DNA of 64,000 bases from Tilletia caries (taxonomy: Eukaryota; Basidiomycota; Exobasidiomycetes; Tilletiales; Tilletiaceae), in the NCBI GenBank assembly GCA_032718865.1, contig JALUTQ010000024.1:233501-297500 (forward strand), read 5' to 3'. This document shows, piece by piece, positions 43,209 to 55,400 of the stretch. Position 1 is the first letter of the stretch; each line of letters starts with the position of its first letter. The notes under the pieces are model-generated. The model searched no databases, was not told the DNA's origin, and saw only the letters and a program-made list of their open reading frames with translations. The position numbers and the translations under genes are program-made.

Positions 43209-43910
43209 ATAGGCTGGAGTGGTTCGGGCGCGGGCATACTTCAACCCCCATTGCCGCCGATACACCACCTAGGACCAGCCCCAGCCCCAGCCCCAGCTGG
43301 AGGATAAAGAGGCCGCACGAACACTCTTCCGTCGGACAAGTCTCCGGGAGTCCGGACATCAGCCCGTCGAAAGGCACCCGCCCCTCATCACGATGGTCAG
43401 GTCAAGCGCTCCGAGGAGAGGAACCCGTCCTCGCGGGTGGGACGAATTAAACTCGCGGCATCCAGTCGTCGTGTGCCTCCTCGGGCTCGAGGGGTGCAAG
43501 GGGGGTTTCCCGTGCTTGTCCTGCTGTACAAAAGGGCGAGCAGAAGGGCACGGTCGGGGCCAAGATGGGGAGTTTAAATGGCCTGTACGCTACCCTCTAC
43601 GGTCACATGTACTTCACTCCCTGAAGTCGAACTTTGGCCGCTTGCCTTCATCAGTCTCCATGCTTCATGAGCTCGACACACACAGACACGATCACGACGA
43701 GACCAGGGACACGAAGAAGGGGGTATACGGAAGAAAGGGTGACCTTTAACGACCAACACGACTTTTGACATTCTGCCAGGGAATGGCCTCCCGTCCACAC
43801 AAATACAGAAGGGAGAGAAACAGCGAAAAGGGAAGACGATGAAGAGAAATCCCAGAGAAAAAGAGGAAGAAAAAGAAGAAGAAGGAGGAGAAAGAAGAGA
43901 AGGCCCCTCT
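43209..43910. other. convergent 3' region
   Basis: 702 bp between RIT1 (+) and the His/Gln-rich transcription factor (-). A short CCCCAG repeat (about 43276-43302) and a purine-rich GAAGAAG stretch (43845-43905) are visible. A frame at 43393-43749 has no recognisable domain, so I do not call a gene. Confidence 0.5.
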
Positions 43911-46504
43911 TCAAGCCCGATGCTTATGATGGAAACTGATCAACGGCGGCAACGTGTTCGTCTTGAAGATCGCACCCGCGCCCGAACCCGCACTCGAGAC
44001 GAGCAGCACAGGCGGGGGCGGGGGTGGAGAGCGGCCTTCGCTGCTGGTGCAGGACGCAGCCGACGAGACCGTCGACGAAGCAGCCGAGGAGGAGGTCGAG
44101 GACGAGGATGCAGAGCGGTCGAGGATGCTGCCGGTCCCGGCGGCGGCGACGACGGTGGCGCCCATGGCCGGGGTGGTGCCCGGCGACGACCTTGACGAGC
44201 TCATCGGTGGCGAGCCCAAGGAGTGCAGGTGGGGCGAGGTCGACGACGTAGCCGAAGCAGCGCTATACGTCCGCTTGGTTCCTGCCAGTACCGGTCGGGC
44301 CGTGCCATCGTTGTTGCTGTTGTTTGTGACAACCGACGAGGAGGACATCATGACAGGCGGCAGACTCCTCGACAGCGGACTCCGAGCCGCCGAATTGTTG
44401 TAAGGAACCCGATAACTGCTCCCAACAGGCACAGCGACAGTAGGTTGCTGAAGGACCATGACCGCCTTCCGTGTCTGCAACGGGTTCATCACCCACAACG
44501 ACGAGAGCGACGAGGCGAGCCAGGAGTCGACCGGGCTCCGATGCTGGTGTCCGAGTTGATGTTGATGGTCAAGGCTGTGCCCGACCTGCTGCGCATACAA
44601 CAACGGCAACAGACTCAACACACTGTTCCGCCCCACCGAGTGCATGTTCTCGAGCAGCAGGACCAGATTACTCCGGGCCGACCGGAGACCGACCATGTCT
44701 GCACTCTTCGCAAGAACTGAGGAGCACTCGGATAAGGTGTGCATCATGGCCCAGCACAGGCTCACGCTGTGGTCGGCGGTCCACTCCTTGCTGCTGGTGC
44801 TGCCGTCGTTGAGGGAGGAGAGCCAGAGGGCCGAGCTGTGTCGCTGGACGTTGTCCCCGTTAAAAGTCTGGGCCGGCTCGAGTCGGTCGGACCACTCGCA
44901 CAACTGCCGGTTAATCTCATCGGGCAGGCTGATACGGGCAGCGGAAGCGACCAAGGCAGGCTCGGAAGCGTATGCACCCTGCTGTTTGCGGAGCTCGAGT
45001 GCATGGGCAAAGATGCCAGCGGCCCGGGCAAGACTGTCGAGCTGGACGGTGAGTCGCTCGGTGGAGGATCGGTCCAAGTCCGAAGGTCGACGGTGGCGGG
45101 GACTGACTTCGGTGCCGTTGCTGCGTCGGTAGGACGACTCGGGTTCGAAGGCACCCGTGAAGGCAGCGAGTTCAAAATCGAATCGACGCACGGTCGCCGA
45201 CTGGTCGGCCATGGCGGCGAGGATGACATCGTGTGTAAATGCTACACTGACAAGTCGGCTTCGAACGAGTTCGTTCTGGGGACCCAGCATGCCGGACAGC
45301 GAGGATGACGACCGATGCAGACCTGCTCCAATGAGGAGACGGATGCATGCAGAGGAGTGTTGCATGGCGGCCTGGTGCCTGCCTGCCCCGAGCTCGTACG
45401 CCGACAGAAGGAGCACGGTCTGTGTGATGGCGAGCAAGTGGGCCGCCGTGGCCGGATCGGGACGGTCGAGATATTCGAGATAGGCTCGGTCAAGGGTGAG
45501 ACTGGAGCCGGCGCCGTCTTCGGCCTGGACGAGCTGGCGGGTCTGGACTGCGTATACCTCTCCGGCGAGCTGGGCGGGCATGTTGGGTGCGGAAGGCAGG
45601 AAGCGAGCTGCAAGTGCATACATGGGCCAGAGTTGGATGGGAGAGTCACCGGTTGCCAATTCCCGAAGGAAGGTCATCTCGTCGTGGAGGGCACTGTAAG
45701 GGTGGACTCGGTTGAAGAAGGCTGTTTCGGATGTGGAAAAGAGGGTGAGCATGCCTCCGGGATGATGGATGAAGATGGAATGATGTACTCACCACTGATG
45801 AGCTCCTTGCGCTCCGACTTAGAAGGCGAGTGTGGGGATGCCAGGTGGGTGGGTGATGGCAGGTTGTTGAGGGCAGTTGCGGTGCCGATGTGGGCCGGGC
45901 CCGGTGGGTGGAAGTGGAATCCGCTGGACATGGGCACCTGGGACGGCGGCAATGGCAGGGACCCGTTAGCCAGGGGAGACGGCATGGGAGGAGCCTGGCT
46001 CGGTCGGTAGTCCCTGGTGAAGTTGTGGGTGAGAGGTGGAGGGAAGTACGCGGTCGGGGCCATGTGGTGTTGCTGTGGTGCTGCTGGCTGCTGTTCGTGC
46101 TGGTGCTGGTGCTGGTGCTGGTGCAACTCGGCTGTGTCTGGCTTGGTAGCGGTAGAGCCTTCGCCGTATGAGCAGAGGCGTCCGCTGAAGTCGCAGTTTG
46201 AGCAGGGTAGGCCGCCGTCGCACCTTCTCTTTGCGCGGTGGCAGGCGGTGCATGCTTTCTGGAGACGCTTGCGCTTGCGACCCCGTGCAGCGAGTACGCT
46301 GCTGTGGGATGCTGCCTCTGGGAGCGGTGGAGGCGGCGGCAGGTGGTGCTGCTGCTGGTGCTGCGGCTGTTGTTGCTGGCTGTGGTATGTCACGTGCTGA
46401 TGCTGATGCTGGTGCTGGTGATGCTGGTGTTGATGCGGTGCTGGCCATCTTGACACTGAGCCTGAGCCCGATGCTGGTGCTGGTGCTGATGCTGAGGATG
46501 CCAT
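43911..46504 (-). CDS. Zn(II)2Cys6 transcription factor with His/Gln-rich N terminus
   Basis: Two exons, descending: 46504-45793 and 45721-43911; the phases close to 840 aa. The N terminus has alternating His-Gln tracts and Gln and Pro runs. The fungal binuclear zinc cluster follows, with Cys at residues 85, 88, 95, 101, 104 and 111 (C-X2-C-X6-C-X5-C-X2-C-X6-C) and the basic RGRKRKRLQKA before it. A second His-Gln tract comes after it. The second exon begins FFNRVHPYSALHDEMTFLRE and has LAITQTVLLLSAYELGAGRH and ACIRLLIGAGLHRSSSS, typical of the fungal transcription-factor regulatory domain. The last ~180 residues are Ser/Ala/Pro rich, probably an activation region. It should bind CGG-type DNA sites in the nucleus. 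The target pathway cannot be told from the sequence or neighbours. Confidence 0.9.
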
Positions 46505-47019
46505 GCTTGCTGCTATTCTTGCTGCTGCTGTTGCTGAGGCGCTGAGGGAAGGCGATCACGGGAGAAGGGAGGGAAGGCGAGTGCGCTGAGCCGTGCCGTA
46601 TAATAAGGGAGAACTTGACTGTCCATCCGCCTGTCCTCATCTCGGCCCCACTGCTCGCTCGTCGACCACCGCTCTCGTGCACACTCGCACATACAGGCGG
46701 AGGCGGAGTCCCAAGCACAAGGATTGGAGGAGATGGATGCCAAGAAATTCATCTCACTCTCTTACACTCGCACAGTGCCTCGCCTCTTACCGCCGCTCAA
46801 CCCACTTGCCGCAACAAAGTTTTGGCAGGACACAAAAACAAAACTCTCTCCACCTCATCACCGCATCACCGATCACCTCACGCACAGACAAGCGGACAAG
46901 CCCCAGCCCTCAAGAGGGGCACAATCTTCATATCCTCATTATTTATTGTATCTGCTGAGCACTGAGTCTGACAGAGACGAAGAGCGACTCCATCGTCCAG
47001 ACGAGGAAGTGTGAGCAAA
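46505..47019. promoter_or_regulatory. upstream region of the His/Gln-rich transcription factor
   Basis: 515 bases between the start codon at 46504 and the inverted-repeat element. CTGCTG-type repeats directly precede the gene (46509-46535). On the gene's strand a TTATTAT word occurs near 46603; no assigned sites. Confidence 0.35.
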
Positions 47020-47659
47020 CACTGCTACCATGGGGGTTGTTTTAAGGGGTGTAAGACGCTTGTGGAACGCACGTGTTCACCTCATGTTATAATTTTCTAT
47101 TTTGTTCCGCTGATTTGGGTGTTAAATCACCTTCTAATGGTGTTAAAACCCAGTAGGCATAGTGATCACGTGACTGCTGCAGGGACGCGGGAAGTGAGAC
47201 AAGGCGTCTCCAGACGCCTTCCTCACCGCCACCACCTTGCTCGACACCACGGCCCTCACCACACCCACCCGCGATGCCCAGCTCACCACAGCTTGTCATC
47301 TGCAGGTAGCAATACTGTAAATCGAGGGTTTCTGTCTTCAGAGAGCAGCATCAATTGAGTGTGGAAGCAGCTGTGAGCCTTTTGAGATACAGGGCAGAGA
47401 CTCTGAGACCACCGAGCAGACCCATTCCAATTAGAGAAACTGAAAGTCTAACTTGTCTTCGGTTCTAACAGCCGTAGAACACCTCCAATACGTCATTGTT
47501 TTTAAAGCATGAGTCCGCACCACCTAAAACGCTGCAGTTTTTGCCTAACCCTTAAAACGCCTCCACAACAGGGATGTTTTGAGAGAACCGTAAAATCATT
47601 GTAAAACAAATTATACGAAGTGCTATACACCCCTTAAAACAACCCCCATGGTAGCAGTG
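47020..47659. mobile_element. MITE-like element with CACTG termini
   Basis: The ends are perfect inverted repeats of 34 bp (47020-47053 and 47626-47659), starting CACTGCTACCATGGGGGTTG. Both sides carry AAA directly outside (47017-47019 and 47660-47662), a possible 3-bp target duplication. Subterminal words TTTTAAGGG or its complement recur inside (near 47040, 47549 and 47632). The 640-bp body is A/T richer than its surroundings and has no credible coding frame. CACT(A/G) ends with a 3-bp duplication fit the CACTA (CMC/EnSpm) superfamily, so this is probably a non-autonomous member. No transposase source is in the window. Confidence 0.8.
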
Positions 47660-49060
47660 AAAGAAGCACATGAACGACTGCGGACTGCGGAGCTCACCCA
47701 TCCATTTTCTCGGGTAAAATCAGGCAGATCTTAAATCAATGAGAGAACTCTACCGGCGGGCCAAGCGGACGCTAAAAGCATCCCCGCGGACCGACACTGC
47801 TCCAGTGCCGCAGTCGGGAATCACGCACCGCGGTCCCACGTCGTTTGCGGCCCCGCCCCCTGCTCTAGTGCCTGTGTCACCCTCCGCGGGCCCGGCGGCA
47901 GAGGAAGAGCAGGTGCAGTTTCTCTCACACTTCCGCAACCACGTGGGGTCATCCAAAAGGGTGACTGGACGTTTTGAACGAGCCTCGCTCGCCGTGGTCC
48001 ATCCTTTTATCCATTCTCTGCGACGCGGATCATATTCCCGTCCTCGTCCTCGAAACGGTCTGCAGCAGTATAGTACTTCCCACTCCACTACGCTCGGGCT
48101 GCTCTTCAACGCATCAACACTGCGGCCGGTTCTCACACACTGGCCACTGCGTCTTTGTTTGATGCCACGTTGTCCGCGCTGGGACTCGGAACCAGCATGC
48201 ACGTCGCCCTTGGCAATTGGCACAAGGTTGGCATTATTTCAGATTCCACCTGCTTGGCAGTCTGACAGTGACTCTATCTGCGCTCTCCCAACCAGACTCG
48301 CAAGTCCCAGCTCCTGCCTCTTCCTTCCCTGCCCTTCGGCGTCCACGGCGTCGCACGCGCGTCACTATATATAACTTTTACAGCACGCTCGATTCTCGCT
48401 GTCTCGCTATCGCCGCCTTCAACAACCTCGCCCCAAGCAAAAGGATGGAATGCGATGGAATAATAATGGTTCGCCAAGCACAAGTCGTGACAGCCTGCCA
48501 GCAGCATGATGCTGTCCAAGGGCAGCCAAGTCAGAGTAGCGCGTGCGCCAGAAATAACACGCAGCATCTCGATATCTCGACATCCAGCCAGGCTCCCAGA
48601 TGCTCGGAAACGTGATGATGGGCAATCAGATGGGAGAGCTGCGTGATACGACTTGGGAGACGGCGACGGCGCATTGGCGCTCGGGCGACAACACGCTCGG
48701 CCCTCAGGCCTCAGTGTTGGTGAGCCGGGAGGGCAGTGACGATCAAAAATCCCAGCAGGGTTCTCTTTCTTCTCTCATCAGTAGAACGCCTACGGCTTGG
48801 CTCTCTCGCTCGAGCATGCTGCGCCGTGTCTGTCATGACTGTCCAGGCACCTTGAGACATAGATGGAGCGGCGTTATAGCGCTGCATGCAAGTTGCATCG
48901 GCATCATCAAGGCCAAGCCCTTCAAAAGTCTATCAAAGCTGCTGTGTACGTCCCATGCACACGTTCCTTCCCTTTCCCTTCTGTCCTACCTCCCTTGCCG
49001 AAAGCTGAAGCACAAAGGCTGATAGGGAAGTTGAGAAGTGGAAGACTGGCTGGACATTTC

Positions 49061-49063
<3 letters not shown>

Positions 49064-49105
<42 letters not shown>
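49064..49105. repeat. (GA)n microsatellite
   Basis: An unbroken run of about 21 GA units, 300 bp beyond the stop codon of the HECT ligase gene. Confidence 0.95.
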
Positions 49106-49108
<3 letters not shown>

Positions 49109-49232
49109 AGAAGCGGACACGTAGCTTAAGGTGCTCTTGGAAAGCGGGAAACGAACTCGGGGGACGAAACACGAAGCTCTCCTCGTGGAAGTCTTGAAGA
49201 TGAAAGGAGAAAAGGGAAAAGGAGTGAAAGTT

Positions 49233-49253
49233 AAGAGAGAGAGAGAGAGAGAG
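49233..49253. repeat. short (AG)n microsatellite
   Basis: About ten AG units, 130 bp from the longer GA run and of the same phase type. Confidence 0.85.
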
Positions 49254-49406
49254 CAATGGTTGTAGATTTGGGGGTCGAGAGTTTGTATGTGTGTGCGTGC
49301 AGGTGACAGAAACCGATGGTCGACGTTCCCCTCCTTCATTGACAGGTCGTAGTAATTCGTTAACCGGGGCGCGCGGAGCGAGAACGGGGCAGCAAGTTCA
49401 GGCGTT

Positions 49407-52400
49407 TCAGCTCAGATAGAAGCTCCCCGAACCCTCCGACATCGCCGTCTCCAACCGACCGCGCATCTTCTCCCTCGACGAATAGCCCGGCATCTTCAGG
49501 TAGTTCACGCACGTCATCACGCTCGGCAGGTAGTCGTCCGGCGCCAGGGGCGCCTCGTGTGGGCGCTTCACAATCGTCAGCTGCGGGTGCAAGCCGGCAA
49601 AGCCGCCGATCGGCAGCTTCGGAGATCCCGTCAGCCATTGTAGGAATTCCCGCCGCTTCGTCACGTCGAAGTTGGCCATGATCGCGACCAGGTCCCGGAA
49701 GGAGGCGCTCTCCGAATTGAAGCCGTGGTCCGGCTTGATGCTGGCCAACAGAGTCGTCTCGCTCCAGTCCTCGTCCATGTTACCGAAGAGCATCACGAGC
49801 TCGTCCGGAGTGAAGCTCGAGAGCGCCTGGAGCGGCATGATCAGGTTGAAGCCGCGTCGGAACGCACGCACCTGCGGCTGGATACCGTCCCACATCGTCT
49901 GGCTGATTATCGCATCCACGTACTCTTGCACGTTCTCCAAATCGACCGCCTTCTGCTTTCCATCCTCCACAAGCTCCACACCCGGGTGGCCCGGCAGCGT
50001 GAAATCGAGCGACATCGAGGCCAGCATCTCCGCATCCATCTCCAGCAGCTGGTCCATCGACCGAGCCAGCGCCGGGTCCACCGTACGCAGCGAGGCAATC
50101 GTCACCGGAATGTTCGCGTTCAACACAGCCTTCATAAAGACAGGCGAGAAGTTGCAGTCGATGATCCGCGAGTCCAACAACGCCTTGGCCACAAACTGGC
50201 CCAACGTCTTGAAGACCGCCAACCGGTGCTTGCCTTCCTCCGTCTCCATGTCCGAAGCCGACTGCGGCGCCGGGAACAGGCCGCCCGTAGGGGTCACGAA
50301 CTTCGGACCCGACGCTCCATGCCCATCATCCCGCCAGATGCCAAGGTCGCGCCGGGCAAACTCCCGCGAGACCAACGCGTAAAACTCCAACGTGGGACCC
50401 AGACCAGTGCCCACCTCCTCAAAGTACTCCACCTCCAGCACAGAGGTGTTATGTCCATAGAGTTCAAACACCTTCATCGCCGACTCGAACAAGCGCGAAC
50501 GCGAGATGCGGACCTTCTGACGCTGCAGCCGGCTCAAAAAGCCAAAGGAGTCGTCCCGTCGCGAGCCAGCGTCCTGGGTGCGACTGTGCAGGCTTTGCCA
50601 CTTGGTAAGCAGCCGCGCGTACCCGAACGAGGTCGACTGCAGGTACGAGTACCGAGTCTCGAATGGGAACAGGAAGGGGAAGGCACGCGGTAAGTCCATG
50701 CACCATCCCGGCAAGCACGAGCTCGCGACAATCATCGGCTCCTCGAGTTGGCGGTTGAGCTTCGCCGTCAGCTTATTGTTGATGAACGCATTCTCGGCCA
50801 GCGCGGACGCTCTGCCGTCGAGAACCGCATGATAATCGCCCTTCTCTCGCCACATGGTGTTGAGGTCATGCATGACGCCGAGCAGCTGCAGAATGTTGGC
50901 ATAGGGGGCGTCCTTCGGGATGGACTCGGGAAGCACAATCGCAGCCGAATTCAACTGTTCTGGCTCTGGCGTGCCGTTGGCTTCTGCTGCACAAAAAGTA
51001 AGACGTATTTTAGTATTCGTCAACCAAAAATCAGCTGTCACTCTTTCCTGTAGCTCACCTTCCGTGGGCACAGGTCCTGATGTCTTCTTGTACGTGACAG
51101 TGTAAATGTTCTGCCAAATGTACCGGTTTGACAAGGATGACGAGCTAGTGCGCGTTGCCTCAAAGTTGTGAACCGCACCATAAATCGTCGACTTCAGGTT
51201 GATCGGCTTGCCGTCCATAAAGAACTCCAGGTGCCAATCCGATGTCTTTCGCTGCAGAGCAGCGGAATATGAACCGCGCGCGGTCCGGCTGGGCCCCGAA
51301 CCCGAACTCTCCTGGGCGGCCGCCGAGGAAGTAGAAGCTTCGCCAGTGTCGGCGGCGGGTTCTGTCGCGGTCGAAGTCTCCGCCACGACGTTTCCATTCG
51401 ACGCCACCTTGAGCGCTACCGCCTTTTCTGCCTGATCCTGGGAGGCCTCCGCAGGCAGGTCGTCCTCAAGCACTTCCTCCTCATATTCCTCATCTGTGAA
51501 CATGTCCTCGTCATACCCTTCCTGGAGGAGACCCTCCACCAACCGCCGTGCAAGCGCTTCGTCAGACTCTGGGCCAGCTGGCACACTAGAGTCGCCGGAA
51601 GATGCTGCCGCAGCGGAGCTGATCGCTTCGGTCTCCGCGTTCTCCTCCCTGTTCGATGCCGTGGAGCTATCAGCTGCGGCAGAGGTTTCAGCGGCGTTCG
51701 TCTCGAGTCTCGAACTGCGCCGACGAACCGCCTTCTCGGCTTCTGACGTGCCAGATGCTGCTGCACCCGATGATCTACTCTCCGACGCTGCTGTAACCCG
51801 AGGTGCGCCCGACAGAGCCGCAGACGATGTTGCAGCCGCCGCCGCCGCCGCTGATGCAGCAACCGAAGAGCTCAGAGCAGCCAGACTTTGCCGCAACGCT
51901 GAAGCGGCGGATAGACCAGAGCCAGAGTCGAGCCCGTTTCCAGCAGCCGACAGGGCGGCCAGTATGTTGGACAGTCTGGAATTGGTATCGCCACTCGAGC
52001 TCGAACCTCCGATTCCTGAGGCGGAACTCGTCGAGCCAGCTCCAGCAGAAGCAGCTATCTTGGGACGGAGGTAATCATTCAGCGACTGGAAAGATGCAAT
52101 CGCATGAATGGTGACCACGACTTGGTGGCAGCTTCGTGGGACCTCGCTGTTGTCCTCGGCGACCAGACGCAGACGGAGCTGCTTCGCAAGGATGGAAGTA
52201 GGGCTTCGCCGCGTCTCGTCCCCGCCCGTGCTGATTGCTGTAGTGATTTCGACATTCTCCAGGCGGCTGAGACTTTCTTGAAGACGTCGGACCAGGTGAC
52301 TTGCCGGGCTCGTGCCAGACGAGCTCGCAGGCATGAAAGCCTGGATCAACATCTTCCGTCGCTCCTGAAGATCCACGGCCAAGTCTGTCGAAGTCGAGAA

Positions 52401-55400
52401 GACATACAGGCTCTCGATCAAGCCAGACTTCAGCAACTCAAAGCTCGAAATCGGCTCATCTTGCTTGCCGAACAGCTCTGCAACCTTGGTGACCGTAGCT
52501 GCCATCGCCTCCACGTCTGTCGCCTCCTCGTCGCTGAGGCCGGCAACGAGTTCCCTGATCTCGTCAAGCGCTTGACCCGCCCGCTTGCCACCATCACCGG
52601 CGGTGGTGTCGGCAGTGAAGCGATCGCGCAAAATACGAGCCCGCCATATGTTGGCATCCTCAGCTTCTGCCGCTGCTTGGGTGGCCATGCTGTTGAAGGT
52701 GCTTCGGCCCGCGACGCCATACTCGTACACAGGAAGTGCTTCTCGGGTACCTAGCGTCGTTGAAGACACCACGCGGTCTGATGCCGCCGCTTGAGAAGTC
52801 GCCGCGGAAGCCCTGCTTGGAAGTGCCAGAGGCACGGGTTCCGACTTGACCACAGTGCTGCTCTTCTCAGGAGTCTTTTCGGGAGCTTTGCCCTTTCCAG
52901 CCGGCTCCCGTGCCGCAATGTCGTCGACCTCATACATGACACCTTCGCGACGCAAGACCATCTGGTAGACATCCGGCAGCTTGACGTGGAGGAGTTCGAC
53001 CATCTGAAGAGCCGACTGGACGAGAGTTGCGTGCTCACGAGAGGACAATATGTCGGCAACGAAGTTGGCAACGGGAACATCTTTGAATATGGCGCGAAGA
53101 TCCTCAGCGTCCATGAAGCTCGTGATCTTGAGAATCGCGTTGAGAGCCTTCGTGCGAACGTGGAGAGTGACACTGGCAGCATACACTTCTACCAGCGTTG
53201 GCAGCATGAGCTGCGAGAAACGCCGGACCGGGCCTTCATGTTCCTTGAGCTTGTCGATACGCCGTGTGTTAGCCGCCTCCTTTGCTACTTCTCGCTCCGA
53301 CTTCGTCCGCTCCGCTTTTTGCGCTGCAGAGCTCGGGCCAGCAGAACTGGTGCTTGCTACAGCAGCAGGATCCGCCGCACTCGAGCTGTCTTGTACAGCA
53401 GGCATAGAGACGGCCGAGGTAGTGGCTTCGCTCGACCCATCTGTAGCCAAGAGCTCATTCATCTCCGTATCGCCATCTACATCCACTTTCGTAGCTTTGT
53501 CCTTGCCTCCCGGCGCCGATGAGACAGAAGCGCTAGGTGCCCGTCGCCGTCCTGCCCTAGCCGCCCGTCGAATGTCCCGCTCCTTATCCTTCTGCTTTTG
53601 AAGCAGCTTGCGATGAACCTTCTCAGTGTAGGCGCGCGCATCAAAGATGCCATCTCGCGGTAATGGCGGAAGTAGCTCAGCAATGAGAGACAGCGCGTCC
53701 TGAATCTGCTCCTTCGGCCGCTGTGCCAAATTTTGAAGGACTGCCATATCCGCGACTGCGACACTGGCGCCCTCCGGCACTACAGCGACCGCTGCAGACA
53801 CCGCAGTATCATTCGAAATGTCCTCAATGCTCACAGCTGGCGCGGAACTGGAACCTTCAGCCTGCAAGCTCTGAGCGGTGATGTCTTGAGGTGGGGTCGA
53901 TCCGGTGAGAAGCTGATAGAGTGTCTCGACGATGTTCTTGTCGAGTAGAGTGACAGCCGCTTCCGGACTTGCCTTTGAGGCCGTTCCAAGAGCCTTCAAA
54001 AGCTCAGTGTGTGTGTTGGAACCGATTTTGACACTGGCCGTTGCGGCACCCGACCCGCCGGACGCAGCCAAAAGAAGTTCACACAGCGGACCGACGAGCT
54101 CTGAAGTGATAAGCTTCTCGAGGAGCTCAGGGTGATGCCGATAACTGTCGATCATGCGGACGACGCACTTGCAAGCTGACTCGACAAGACGCTGGTCTGC
54201 GTAGCCGAGAACGTTCTGCACGATGGGCATTATGTCGGACACCATCGTGAACGAGTCGGCTGTGAGCTTTCTGCAGCAATTGGCGGCAGTGATCATGGCT
54301 GTTCTTTGCACGTGGATGTTGAAGAAATCCAAGAATTGCAGCATGGCATTGAGACCACCCTCTTTGACGATCGCCGAGGGATAGTCGACGGATATCTTCT
54401 CCAGAGTCTGCAAACAAGAGAACGCGTCAAATATTCAGCATTCACTCGTCTCTGCCAGGAGGTGAGAGGAAAGGATGAGAATAACTTACCTGAAGGACTT
54501 GCTCAGCGAGGTCAATGAAAGTGATTTCAATGAGCTTCGAGCACAAGACCGGAATAGCCCCACATGTGACCACGCTATGAGCTGCATACGGCATAGCCTC
54601 CATGAGGTTTGCCAAGCAGCGGCACGCGATGAGCATCACTTCGCCGTTGTCCTCAAATCCAGCTGCAGCCGCAATAGCGGCCGCCATGGCCGCATCCTCG
54701 TCGTCCTCCTTCTTGACACTAACTCCGAGATCGCTTCCGACCGAGCTGTCGGCATCATGTAACGACATGCTGCTTCCGCCTGCAGCTCCGCCCCCTACTG
54801 TTCGTGAAGTAGAGCTGGCACCGTGATCGACGGGCTTTGGCCCACCCATGATGTAGATCAGCTCCTTGACGAAGGAGTCAATGGGGAAGTAGCCGGCCAG
54901 CGAGTCTTCGGTGCTGACAATGAGCAAGTCCGAAAGCTCTTGCAAAGCAGCGAGTTGCGTTTGTGGATCGTCGCGCCCTCGGAGAGATGTGAGGAGCGTC
55001 CGGAAGCGACCGGTGAGGCCCGTCATATATCCGGCCATAGCGCGAATGTTCATCCCGAAGGCACCGTCATCTCCTCCGTCCGGGTTGCCTTCATCGTATT
55101 CATCCTCCTGCTCGTCCTCAAAGTTGCTCTCTCCATCTTCCTCCTCTTCGTCTTCTCGGTCATCATCGTGCATCGCCTCCGCGTCTGGCCCTTCGTCGTC
55201 GTCGTCGTCCTTTGCCACTGCTTCTGCTTTGGTTTGGGGTGCTTTGTTACCAGCAGTGGAGCCTGTTTCAGGCTCTGTAGCACTAGACGCCCTTTCATTT
55301 GATTCCTGACCATGTTCGGGCTCGGCAACCTCAGGCTTGACTTCGACGTGACTTTCGTCGCTGGGATCTTCATGATTCAAGCCGCACTGAAGGTCCATAT

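Larger units (their letters stand above)
47663..49406. other. gene-poor region downstream of the HECT ligase
   Basis: 1.7 kb with no gene I can support. It has two GA microsatellites (listed separately), a TATATATAA word at about 48365-48373 on the + strand, and several short frames. A 211-codon frame at 47739-48374 shows no domain; a different frame at 48086-48250 reads with gene-like composition (INTAAGSHTLATASLFDATL) but has no clear exon partners. The 3' end of the HECT gene should lie at the right end. Confidence 0.4.

Noticed and set aside
43393..43749. 118-codon + frame between RIT1 and the transcription factor
   Set aside because: Short, Gly/Arg/His rich, no domain, lies in a convergent 3' region.
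43839..44403. + strand frames over the end of the His/Gln-rich factor
   Set aside because: Antisense to its Ser/Ala-rich C terminus.
47739..48374. 211-codon + frame after the MITE
   Set aside because: Starts plausibly but drifts into Arg/Ser/Pro sequence with no domain; no splice pattern supports the whole frame.
49725..50693. 322-codon + frame
   Set aside because: Antisense to the HECT domain, which has clear family motifs on the other strand.
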